This document shows, piece by piece, positions 16,321-24,488 of a stretch of 64,000 nt of DNA. The first letter of the stretch is position 1, and the number at the start of each line of letters is the position of its first letter. Source of the DNA: JAZKAR01 sp040389065 (lineage in GTDB: Bacteria > Pseudomonadota > Gammaproteobacteria > Burkholderiales > Casimicrobiaceae); the NCBI GenBank assembly GCA_040389065.1, contig JAZKAR010000019.1:102860-166859 (forward strand). Reading direction: 5' to 3'. Under the pieces are notes generated by a model. That model did no database searches. It was not told the DNA's origin and was given only the letters and a program-made list of their open reading frames with translations. Both the position numbers and the translations under genes were made by a program.

Positions 16321-17907
16321 ATGAACAAAAAGCATGTCTTATTTTCATATAGTGTTCCTCTTATTTTAGGGTTATCTACTACTCTTATGAATGCTGCTAA
16401 GGTTTATGCCAAAACATTATCTTCTGAAACTACTTCAGCTTCTATTCATAAAAATCAAGCGATGACTGAACACTATTATAATTATTTAATTTCTGATCAA
16501 TCGTCTACTCTTCCCGCCCTCATTTTATTGATGAATAGAATACCTAAGGGCGCTGATTTACACCATCATTATTCAGGAGCACTTTACGCAGAAACCTATT
16601 TAAAATGGGTGGGTGAAAAGCAATATTGTATTTATAAAGATTATTTACCTTCTTTAAAAATAGAAAAATATACGGTTGAAAAACAAGCATTTGATACGTT
16701 AAGCGAAGCCTCAAAAAATATTTGTCTCAAAGCAGATATGATTTATAGAAATACAGATTTTTATCGAGAATTATTATCTCAATGGTCTGATAGCAATTAT
16801 GATAGCGCTTATGCCTCCAAAACACCTCCCGACCAACATTTTTTTGACACATTTAAATACTTTAATGATATTTCTGAGTTAAATTATTCAGCAGGCTTAG
16901 AAGAACTGAAAACACGCGCTAAAAATGAGAATGTTCAGTATCTAGAAACCATGCTTAAAAGCGCACCTTCATTCACACCTGCTGAATTTGAAAATAAGAT
17001 AAATGCATTGAATGCTGAATCATCAGAAGATGAAATCAATGAGCTTCTTGAAAAATTCAGTGCTTTTTTAAATACTAATACTGAATTTAAATCTAAAATT
17101 TCTGCCTATATAAGCATGCTAGAGCAAGCATCACGCGATATCGATGATGAAGAATTTACGCTACGCTTTCAAAGCTATGCCTCGCGCAATAACCCTCCTA
17201 TTAAAGTATTTTCAAGTTTATATGGGGCCTTTCTTGCCGCACAATCTACCCCTAAAATTGTAGGAATCAATTTAGTAGGCCCTGAAAATGGCTATGTGGC
17301 TATGCGCGATTACTCGCTTCATATGAAAATGTTTCAATTTTTAAAAAAACGCTTTCCTCATACTCCTCTTGCTTTGCATGCAGGAGAACTTAGCTTAGGA
17401 ATGGTTCCGCCTGAAGGTTTAACCCATCACATTAATGAAGCTGTTCATATAGCCTCTGCGAATCGTATTGGGCATGGAGTAGATATTGTGCATGAAACAA
17501 ACGCCTACTCGCTTTTAAAAACAATGAAAGAAAAAAACGTTGTTGTAGAAATAAACTTAAGCAGTAATGCGTTTATTTTAGGTATCCAAAAAGAAACGCA
17601 TCCTATTACGCTTTATCAGAATTATAATATTCCTATTGTTATTTCCTCAGATGATGCAGGTATCTCTCGAAACAATTTGAGCCAGGAATATTTTTTATTT
17701 ACAAGCCGTTATAAACCCTCTTATCAAACATTAAAAAAAGTCATTTACAATAGCATTCATTACTCTTTTTTAAGCCCTAGCAATAAAACACGAGAGCTTA
17801 AAAAACTAGACAAGAATTTTCAAGTTTTTGAGGCAATCATCGCTGAAAATATCAAAAATACGACTTTATACCCAATGTCAAAAATGAAACCTTCTACCAA
17901 CTATTAA
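16321..17907 (+). CDS. secreted adenosine deaminase family protein
   Basis: A 528-residue metallo-dependent hydrolase of the adenosine deaminase superfamily. A signal peptide is visible (MNKKHVLFSYSVPLILGL, likely cut after KVYA), so it acts in the periplasm or outside. The metal-site HxH is DLHHHYSGAL near residue 80. LALHAGE, NRIGHGVDIV and the final SSDDAG motif follow in the expected order. An insert of roughly 200 residues (about 110-300) between the first motif and the rest resembles the enlarged secreted ADA/ADGF-type enzymes. The Shine-Dalgarno AAGAGG is eight bases from the ATG. Codons look more AT-rich than its neighbours. Deamination of adenosine or a related aminopurine is inferred from family only. 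Confidence 0.85.
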   Translation: MNKKHVLFSYSVPLILGLSTTLMNAAKVYAKTLSSETTSASIHKNQAMTEHYYNYLISDQSSTLPALILLMNRIPKGADLHHHYSGALYAETYLKWVGEKQYCIYKDYLPSLKIEKYTVEKQAFDTLSEASKNICLKADMIYRNTDFYRELLSQWSDSNYDSAYASKTPPDQHFFDTFKYFNDISELNYSAGLEELKTRAKNENVQYLETMLKSAPSFTPAEFENKINALNAESSEDEINELLEKFSAFLNTNTEFKSKISAYISMLEQASRDIDDEEFTLRFQSYASRNNPPIKVFSSLYGAFLAAQSTPKIVGINLVGPENGYVAMRDYSLHMKMFQFLKKRFPHTPLALHAGELSLGMVPPEGLTHHINEAVHIASANRIGHGVDIVHETNAYSLLKTMKEKNVVVEINLSSNAFILGIQKETHPITLYQNYNIPIVISSDDAGISRNNLSQEYFLFTSRYKPSYQTLKKVIYNSIHYSFLSPSNKTRELKKLDKNFQVFEAIIAENIKNTTLYPMSKMKPSTNY

Positions 17908-17956
17908 AGCTATATAGACTGAGTCATGCAAATGAACGTTGGCAATCATGAAAGCC

Positions 17957-18580
17957 TTATGTTAGGTTTGTTTTATTCGTTGTTAATCTAAAAATCAGAA
18001 GCAGATTATTTGCAGGAAGCTGATGTATTTTTTCTATCGTGAGGCCGTAACGTTCTGCATGCTGGCAGACTTCTTCAATATCTTTGATGCCTGATTCCGC
18101 ATCACGACCTTTAAGCCACTGATCTAGCTTACGATTACCTATACTGGTGAACTGATGATGTTTGTTAAACGGCCCATAAACACAGAAAAGCCCTTGCGGG
18201 TGTAAGAAGGAAGCAACGCCTTCAAGCATATGTTCAACGACTGACCACCCAACAAAATGCATCGTATTCGCGGTAAAAACAGCATCAAATAAATGTGGGT
18301 TTGACCATTGCTTAGCATTTACATCAAGGGCGATGGGTGCTTTAACATTCTGCAAATTTGATTCTGCAATCCAGCTACGAATACCTGGTAAACATTCGGC
18401 TAGATCGCTAGGATGCCATTCCAAATGCGGCATTTTTTCAGCAAAGAAAACAGCATGCTGGCCTGTGCCACTGCCAATTTCAAAAACAGTTTTCATGGTT
18501 GCAAAAAGCGGCATTAATACTTCAGATATAGGGCCTTGATTGCGTAAGCAAGCTTCTGAGATAGGTTTTATAGTATGCAT
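17957..18580 (-). CDS. DUF938 SAM-dependent methyltransferase
   Basis: About 207 residues of the DUF938 family, a class I methyltransferase fold. VFEIGSGTGQHAVFFAE is the SAM-binding motif I, ALDVNAKQW follows, and AVFTANTMHFVGW is the post-II region. The C-terminal YGPFNKHHQFTSIGNRKLDQWLKGRD segment is typical of DUF938. The ATG at 18580 (MHTIKPISEA) is preferred over an upstream TTG. The substrate is unknown. It lies about 110 bp downstream of the FGE-like gene in the same direction and may be the last gene of the accessory block, or an unrelated neighbour, since DUF938 proteins are widespread alone. Confidence 0.88.
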   Translation of the reverse strand: MHTIKPISEACLRNQGPISEVLMPLFATMKTVFEIGSGTGQHAVFFAEKMPHLEWHPSDLAECLPGIRSWIAESNLQNVKAPIALDVNAKQWSNPHLFDAVFTANTMHFVGWSVVEHMLEGVASFLHPQGLFCVYGPFNKHHQFTSIGNRKLDQWLKGRDAESGIKDIEEVCQHAERYGLTIEKIHQLPANNLLLIFRLTTNKTNLT

Positions 18581-18708
18581 ACATGCCAGTAACAAATTAA
18601 TACAGCTTGGGGAAATTACACCATTGCAATGGAATCATTTTTTCTTTTTGATGAAGAGTTTAAACTTTTAAAATCTTCAAAAGATACGACAAAGCTTTTA
18701 ACAACCTT

Positions 18709-19716
18709 CTAACAACCGATTGTTTCTGCCAATCTGAAACCAATGGCATAAATAGGGCCATCGTAGTAGCCATGCCGGCGCCTGCATCGTGTTAAATCTC
18801 CGTAACGGCTAAAACTGCCTCCTCGCGCTACCCTATAATGCCCATAACGAATATATAGATCGTCTTCAATTATTTCACCTCCGGGATACGCATCGTAATT
18901 CGATGCTGTAAACTCTTCCACATTTCCAGCCATATCATAAAGCCCTGATTCTGTACAACCGAGACGATAGATACCGACTGGCGTAGTAGTATGTGGCCCT
19001 GCCTCAAGCGTATTTGCATAATTGGCATTAAACTCGCTGCCCCACGGGTACTCACGCCGATCGGCTCCTGCTGCGGCAAACTCCCATTCAGCTTCAGTAG
19101 GCAATCTAAACTGGCGACCTGTTTTACGGCTCAGCCAAACTGCATAAGCTTCAGCCGCTTCAGGCAAGATCGTCCAAACTGGATGATTTGAAAGATGAAC
19201 CGGATAGCTTCCTAGCATCCATGAAGAGGGAATCCAGTTGCTACTGCATTCTTCTTCCATTAAAAATTGTCTAAATTCCATATTGGTGACTGGGTACGCA
19301 GCCATTGCGAAAGATTGTAGCTCTGCTTCATAGGTAGGGCATTCTTTAGAAATCCAATCAGCCTCTATCCCCACCTGATGCCATTCTTTAAGTACCTGAG
19401 GCACTTCATGGGAAGCGGTACCCAGTGTTACAAAAGCCGTTTCAAAGCGCACCATTTTAGGATCAACAATAGAAACTCTAGGGTCGCCGAAAAAACCTAG
19501 TAATGTACCTGCCGCATACCGCCGTGAAAAACTCTCATCTACTGACTGAGCAATGTCAACAAGTTCATCCATGCTACTGGATAAAAGTTCTTTAGAACAT
19601 TCCTTTAGAATGGCATCGCTGAATCGCCCTACATAGTGGGGAGGAAGCCCCATGGCTACACGCGGAGACACAAAATTAGGGTTTGTCATTGGCGATACAC
19701 TATTACTCGCTATCAT
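18709..19716 (-). CDS. formylglycine-generating-enzyme-like (FGE-sulfatase domain) protein
   Basis: A 335-residue protein. After a short helical, HEAT-like lead (SRRYAAGTLLGFFGDPRV, near residues 65-85), an FGE-sulfatase/SUMF1 domain fills the rest: YPVTNMEFRQFL, RLPTEAEWEFAA, YPWGSEFNANYAN, DMAGNVEEF and RVARGGSF. True FGEs bind copper with two cysteines near RGGS; here only one cysteine remains (RCRRRHG, C311) and the partner position is not Cys. It is therefore probably an FGE-like oxygenase, EgtB/PvdO-like protein or binding protein rather than a sulfatase-activating enzyme. No sulfatase gene is in the window. The ATG overlaps the stop of the WD40 gene by ATGA, which suggests translational coupling. 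Confidence 0.88.
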   Translation of the reverse strand: MIASNSVSPMTNPNFVSPRVAMGLPPHYVGRFSDAILKECSKELLSSSMDELVDIAQSVDESFSRRYAAGTLLGFFGDPRVSIVDPKMVRFETAFVTLGTASHEVPQVLKEWHQVGIEADWISKECPTYEAELQSFAMAAYPVTNMEFRQFLMEEECSSNWIPSSWMLGSYPVHLSNHPVWTILPEAAEAYAVWLSRKTGRQFRLPTEAEWEFAAAGADRREYPWGSEFNANYANTLEAGPHTTTPVGIYRLGCTESGLYDMAGNVEEFTASNYDAYPGGEIIEDDLYIRYGHYRVARGGSFSRYGDLTRCRRRHGYYDGPIYAIGFRLAETIGC

Positions 19717-21398
19717 ACCCGGTACACATTCCCATCATACGAAGATGCAATAAATACGTTTTGCGCTGAATCAAAATAAAGCGATGAAATACCGCTCATC
19801 GTTGGTCTTACATATTCTTTCCAGGCTTTTGACGCAACATCGTAGATTGCAATGGTGCCTGAGTAAGACCCTGTAGCCACTCGCCCACCACATGATGAAC
19901 TTGCTATACATTTAATTGATCGCTCATGCGGTGTGTCAACAACCTCAAATTTTGTGGGTTCGTGCCATATTCTCATCTTCAGATCGCGACCAACGCTTAC
20001 AAAACGCCCTTTTCCTAATGACGTGCATCCATTTGCAATACGTTCATGGGCGCTATTGATACGCCCGGTTTCTGAAAAATCTCGAAGTGAAAACCAAGAT
20101 ACTGCGGTATCTGCACACACTGAAAATAGTTGCTCATCATCTACTGCAATCGATTTCACCGCATTACGATGCAGAGAAAGTATTTGCTCAAGTTTAACTG
20201 CGCCATTATCCTCGACGGAGAAAACAATTCCTTCCCCGGTATACGCCCCTACAACGAGATAATTTTTTTCATCTCTTATAAAAGCAGCACCACAGTTTAA
20301 GGGTGAATGATGCTGATAAACAAGCTCTCCTGAGACTGCGTGCATTAATGCACCCATCTGCCCACCTGTAAAAAGATGCTCACCTACAATGGTTAAGAAA
20401 TTACATAGACTCCCAAGCTTTTTATGAGCAGCACCATTTTTGTGAACAATACCAGCATCTCCAACAGTCCACTCATGATTTGAGTGAACTGCAACAGCAT
20501 TAACTCCAGGCGTAGTACCTACTTTGGTTAAATCCCATGTGGATTGTTCAATATCTAAGATGGCATAACTTGCACCAAACGTAGCAAAGACTGCCGTTTT
20601 GGCATTCAAAAATGCACATGATCTGGCCCAAATTTCGGCTGGCAAATCTGCCGAACGCAACTTTGAAAGAACACCATGTTGCGTAGACCAGATATATGCT
20701 TTCCGATCATAACTAATACTGATTAAGCGACCGCTTTCTTCATGAAGTACCAATCGTTTTATACCAGCTTCGTGGGCTGAATAACGCTGCGTGTTACCCT
20801 GGCTACCATGATTCACTACAATAATTTCACCCGCATCGTTACCTGCATAAATCGTACCTAATGCACTAATTGCCAACGTATCTGTTTCGACACCATCAAA
20901 ATCGATATTTTCAATCAAAGCGCCTGAAAGAAGCGACCAACGCTTTACAGTTCCATCATCACTAGAAGAGAAAATTTCATCACCCTGATGGTTCCAAGCT
21001 ACCGAAATAACATCAGCGGTATGCCCTTTAAACACATGAAGTAACTGACCTGAGAAATGAAAAACTCTGACAACATGATCTCGTGAAGCTGTAGCTACAA
21101 GATGATCAAATGGATGAAACACTCCCATTTCCACATCATCGCCATGGTCTGAAAATACAGCTTTAAGCTTTAAATCAGGAACTGACCAAAGCCTGGCTGT
21201 ATGATCACTTGAGGATGTTAGTAAAAGATTTCCATTATTATTAAATGCTACTTGGTTTACTAAATGATCATGGTAAACACGAGCCACTGCCGTATGACTA
21301 TTAAAATCCCAAAGTATTAACTGATTATCGTAACCTGCGGTGGCTACCCAATGTGCATGTGCGGCGATCCCACTAATTGGAGATTTATGCGTAATCAT
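19713..21398 (-). CDS. WD40-repeat beta-propeller protein
   Basis: A 561-residue protein made almost entirely of WD40 repeats, long enough for two seven-bladed propellers. Clear blades include HDHLVNQVAF...DHTARLWSV, HGDDVEMGVF...DHVVRVFHF, GHTADVISVAW...DGTVKRWSL and, at the end, HERSIKCIASS...GTIAIYDV. No signal peptide, catalytic motif or transmembrane segment is seen, so it is likely a cytoplasmic scaffold. Its stop overlaps the start of the FGE-like gene by four bases. GAGGA lies 11 bases before the ATG. Bacterial WD40 proteins of this kind often organise partners; which one here is unknown. Confidence 0.9.
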   Translation of the reverse strand: MITHKSPISGIAAHAHWVATAGYDNQLILWDFNSHTAVARVYHDHLVNQVAFNNNGNLLLTSSSDHTARLWSVPDLKLKAVFSDHGDDVEMGVFHPFDHLVATASRDHVVRVFHFSGQLLHVFKGHTADVISVAWNHQGDEIFSSSDDGTVKRWSLLSGALIENIDFDGVETDTLAISALGTIYAGNDAGEIIVVNHGSQGNTQRYSAHEAGIKRLVLHEESGRLISISYDRKAYIWSTQHGVLSKLRSADLPAEIWARSCAFLNAKTAVFATFGASYAILDIEQSTWDLTKVGTTPGVNAVAVHSNHEWTVGDAGIVHKNGAAHKKLGSLCNFLTIVGEHLFTGGQMGALMHAVSGELVYQHHSPLNCGAAFIRDEKNYLVVGAYTGEGIVFSVEDNGAVKLEQILSLHRNAVKSIAVDDEQLFSVCADTAVSWFSLRDFSETGRINSAHERIANGCTSLGKGRFVSVGRDLKMRIWHEPTKFEVVDTPHERSIKCIASSSCGGRVATGSYSGTIAIYDVASKAWKEYVRPTMSGISSLYFDSAQNVFIASSYDGNVYRV

Positions 21399-21551
21399 TT
21401 TCTACTAAATCCTCGGTTACTCTAATCGCTTGAATAGATAAATAATAGATAAATCAATGCTTAGCTTTTAAATGGATATTTGTTTTTTTTAAGCACGATA
21501 TACCCATAGCAAAGCTAATATTATCGAATGTGCTATAAGACTAAGCCAAAG

Positions 21552-22022
21552 CTAAGCATTCTGCGAGAAACTATTACAAGGGACAGTAACACCATTTGCC
21601 AAGCACCATTGATAGTCATTTTTCTCGGAATCTTTATCGCTCAGATATTGAATAATTTCTATTTCATACCCATCCGGATCGCGCGTATAGACCCGTACAC
21701 GATGAGGGTGTTTGCTTAGGATAACTTCGCCGCCAATTTGTTTTAATGTTGAAATGATCATTTCAATATCATCTACAACGATACCAATATGGTTAGATAC
21801 TCGCTCAGCTTTAGCTTGCTCTTCGATCTGTCCCTCATAATGCGTACGAAATGATAAATAGGTACTTGGAGTTCCAATATGAATCCACTCGTACTTTTTA
21901 CTACCCCCCACTTCTCGCCCCTGGCCTCTTACTGACCAATCAGGAAAGATTGTTGTATAAAATTTTTCAGTTCTTGAAATATCAGAAACAAGTAATTGCA
22001 TGTGTTCAACATAGGTAGCCAT
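21552..22022 (-). CDS. glyoxalase/VOC superfamily protein
   Basis: A 156-residue vicinal-oxygen-chelate protein with the paired beta-alpha-beta-beta-beta folds. It begins YVEHMQLLVSDISRTEKFYTTIFP, has SNHIGIVVDDIEMIISTLKQIGGEV in the middle and VRVYTRDPDGYEIEIIQY at the end. His in the first strand, His in NHIGIVV and Glu in YEIEII could be metal ligands. VOC members include lyases, dioxygenases and resistance proteins, so the reaction is open. A strong Shine-Dalgarno (AAGGAGTG) precedes the ATG. It lies between the methyltransferase pair and the WD40/FGE pair, all in one direction. Confidence 0.88.
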   Translation of the reverse strand: MATYVEHMQLLVSDISRTEKFYTTIFPDWSVRGQGREVGGSKKYEWIHIGTPSTYLSFRTHYEGQIEEQAKAERVSNHIGIVVDDIEMIISTLKQIGGEVILSKHPHRVRVYTRDPDGYEIEIIQYLSDKDSEKNDYQWCLANGVTVPCNSFSQNA

Positions 22023-22059
22023 TTTTCACTCCTTGAATATTAGACATGTACTATTGAGG

Positions 22060-22160
22060 ATTTCTGCTTGCTGCAAAAGGGGATTGCTGGGCTTCCGATG
22101 CTCATTTACTTCAGTAAACTCCGCTTCGGTTCTCGCAAAACCCCATTTTCGCTAGCGCAT
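22060..22160. repeat. family B palindromic repeat
   Basis: Contains GGGCTTCCGATGCTCATTTA, CTTCAGTAAACTCCG, TTCGGTTCTCGCAAAACCCC and TTTCGCTAGCGCATA in the same order as the copy at 15068-15187. It separates the VOC gene from the methyltransferase pair. Confidence 0.75.
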
Positions 22161-22183
22161 AAACATCAATCAGAACATGTCTA

Positions 22184-23206
22184 TTAATTTAAAACGCGTT
22201 TTCGACACACGAACACGGTTTTATCATCACTCTTAAAAGAGTTAAAATCCATACCCAAATCATTAAGAAGTAAACTCAACTCTAAATCTGTTTCTAAATA
22301 ACTTCCTTTTGATTTTAGATACATTTTTAAAGAGAATAAGGCCAACGCTTCGCTATTTAATTCAGCATCCGATGTTATTTTTGTGATGATCATTACACCG
22401 TCTTTATTTAAATGACGAATGGCATTTTCTATAACACGTTTTTTTTCACTAAAATCGAATAACTCTGTCACCTCAGTTAGCATGACCATATCAAAAGTTT
22501 TTATTAAATCAAGCTCTCTAATGTCTTTAGAAATTAGCGTAAGTCGCCCAGCATTTACATGCTCTTGAAACATCTCAGCACATTTTCTATTCGCATCTTC
22601 AAGATCAACGATAGTGATGTTTGGATTTGACGTTTGACTCAACACTGCATCTGCAATGTATCCATCTGCACCGGCGAGATCTAATATTTCATTCGCACTT
22701 TCAAAGAGGTTTAAAAGTTTAGCAATAATGGGATGAGCCTGTACTCTGTTATAGGCTTGTAAAGCCAAATACTTATGGCATTGGCCTTTAAACAGACTCT
22801 GACTATATTCTTCTGAAACATTTTTATGCCCAAGAAGTATATCTGCAAGATCAAGCCACTCGCGAACAGCCAAGTCAGCAGATTGAAGTTCACTATTCAG
22901 ACTCATTGAGCTTCCTTCTGTTAGAAGATCTGCCCATTGATCTGCCAAAGAAAAAGACTCATCTGTTTCGTTAACGAAACCCAATGTTTGAAGACATTCA
23001 ATTAATAATTGAAGGCCTTTTTTGTCAACGTTAAGCTCTTTTGAAAGCTCCTTGATTGATGCTGAACCTACCGTGCTTAGATGCCGAAATAATCCAATTT
23101 TTTCGGCTGCAATCATGATGCATACTCGCCTATAACTTACTGTATAGGAAGCAAAATCCATCCATTTATTTACAAATTTTGTATCTTTATCTAACGAAAA
23201 TTTCAC
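22184..23206 (-). CDS. SAM-dependent methyltransferase (Methyltransf_2-like), second of pair
   Basis: About 340 residues. An N-terminal winged-helix dimerisation-like domain (EKIGLFRHL...SIKELSKELNVDKKGLQLLIECL) is followed by a class I methyltransferase domain: NEILDLAGADGYIADAVL is motif I, PNITIVDLED ends the next strand, and KTFDMVMLTEVTELF plus GVMIITKI complete it. This is the architecture of small-molecule O-methyltransferases (CrtF/hydroxyindole O-MT type). Motif I reads LAGADG instead of the usual GGG/GxG, so SAM binding could be altered. I prefer the GTG start at 23206, nine bases after GGAG; a TTG at 23239 would overlap the preceding gene. It is a paralogue of that gene. Confidence 0.85.
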   Translation of the reverse strand: MKFSLDKDTKFVNKWMDFASYTVSYRRVCIMIAAEKIGLFRHLSTVGSASIKELSKELNVDKKGLQLLIECLQTLGFVNETDESFSLADQWADLLTEGSSMSLNSELQSADLAVREWLDLADILLGHKNVSEEYSQSLFKGQCHKYLALQAYNRVQAHPIIAKLLNLFESANEILDLAGADGYIADAVLSQTSNPNITIVDLEDANRKCAEMFQEHVNAGRLTLISKDIRELDLIKTFDMVMLTEVTELFDFSEKKRVIENAIRHLNKDGVMIITKITSDAELNSEALALFSLKMYLKSKGSYLETDLELSLLLNDLGMDFNSFKSDDKTVFVCRKRVLN

Positions 23207-23222
23207 TTTAGGCTGCTCCGGA

Positions 23223-24272
23223 TTAATGTAAACGAGCAAAGAAAGTTATTTTCTCTTCAAACTCAGCACTATCAATCACATCAAAGCCTGAATCCTTTAG
23301 AATTTGAAGCATTTCAGCGTCTTTTTCTAAATATCCATTGTTTGAATTTACATGCAATTTCATTGAAAAAAGCGCTTTATCACGATCTAAGGCTGGGTCA
23401 TTGTATTTAAATTTGCTAATGATTAATGTGCCTTCAGGCATTAAAACCTTTGAAACTTTTTTAAGTACCGAAACCTTTTGCTCTGCAGAGAATGAATGCA
23501 GAAGATCATTCATAAGAATTAAATTCGCTGGCAATGTATTTATTTCATTTTCAGAGACATCACAGGAGAGCATAGTTGTTCTGCTAAACATAGGATCAGA
23601 TTTTCCAATCGTTGAAAAAACTTCCAATGTCTTACTTAAATCTACAATTATTGCTTTTAGCAATGGTGCATTTCTAAGAATCTCAAACGCATATAAACCA
23701 TGGCCTCCCCCTATATCTAATAATAGACCTTCAGATTTAGGAATATACCCTTTAATATCCAAATATTGAGCAAGCCATTCAGCGTGTTTTCTATTCGTTT
23801 CACGAACAGCAATTAAATACCGCTCAAGATGCTGACCGCTATTAAACATTTCATCTTCATAGCTCTTACCTGCACATTCATTGCGCGCAATAGATGGAAT
23901 TCCTTTCCATCGCTCGAGCGTATTTAGTGAAACATCAAGCTTTCCTTTAAACGCTTTGCGACCATGCTTATTTAGAAGTTCAGCCCAACTAGGACTAAAC
24001 TTTAATCCTTGAGATGTTTCTAAAAACATACCAAATGAAAGCAAACCATTCATCAATTGCCTAACAGTAGTTATAGCTAAGCCTTCTTTCGAGGCAATGC
24101 TTTCTGGTGTATTACATCCATTCTCAATACTAGAAAATATATTTAACTCTTCCGCCGCACTGTATAACGATATCATTCGGAAATAGTCTTCAACATGTTG
24201 TATATCAAATTTTTCTAAGTCTATTTTTGCTGAATGGTTTCTGATTTGATGCTCTGAGTTATTGAGTTGCAT
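23223..24272 (-). CDS. SAM-dependent methyltransferase (Methyltransf_2-like), first of pair
   Basis: A 349-residue protein with an N-terminal helical/winged-helix dimerisation domain (LNIFSSIENGCNTPESIASKEGLAITTVRQLMNGLLS). The C-terminal class I methyltransferase domain has motif I LLLDIGGGHGLYAFEIL, acidic strand 2 KAIIVDLSKTLEVF, and post-motif LILMNDLLHSFSAEQKVSVLKK; these look fully functional. Family members methylate O, N or C of small molecules or, in some clusters, peptide products. Its stop lies 16 bases before the preferred start of the second methyltransferase, so the two are surely co-transcribed and may work as a heterodimer. Confidence 0.88.
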   Translation of the reverse strand: MQLNNSEHQIRNHSAKIDLEKFDIQHVEDYFRMISLYSAAEELNIFSSIENGCNTPESIASKEGLAITTVRQLMNGLLSFGMFLETSQGLKFSPSWAELLNKHGRKAFKGKLDVSLNTLERWKGIPSIARNECAGKSYEDEMFNSGQHLERYLIAVRETNRKHAEWLAQYLDIKGYIPKSEGLLLDIGGGHGLYAFEILRNAPLLKAIIVDLSKTLEVFSTIGKSDPMFSRTTMLSCDVSENEINTLPANLILMNDLLHSFSAEQKVSVLKKVSKVLMPEGTLIISKFKYNDPALDRDKALFSMKLHVNSNNGYLEKDAEMLQILKDSGFDVIDSAEFEEKITFFARLH

Positions 24273-24488
24273 TTACATTCACTTTCACTTTCGCATATAA
24301 ATCACTTGGAATTAATTGTTTCTTGAACAATGTAATACCCTAGTGAATTTAAATCTCGTAAATATATTGATTAAAATCCAAGTTAATATTTAAACGCATA
24401 ATTAATCATGCAAATCTATAGGCAAAAAGCCATTTAAAAGAGCTGGTTAATAATCTATTTTTATTTCTACGCATTTCATATGGCAACT

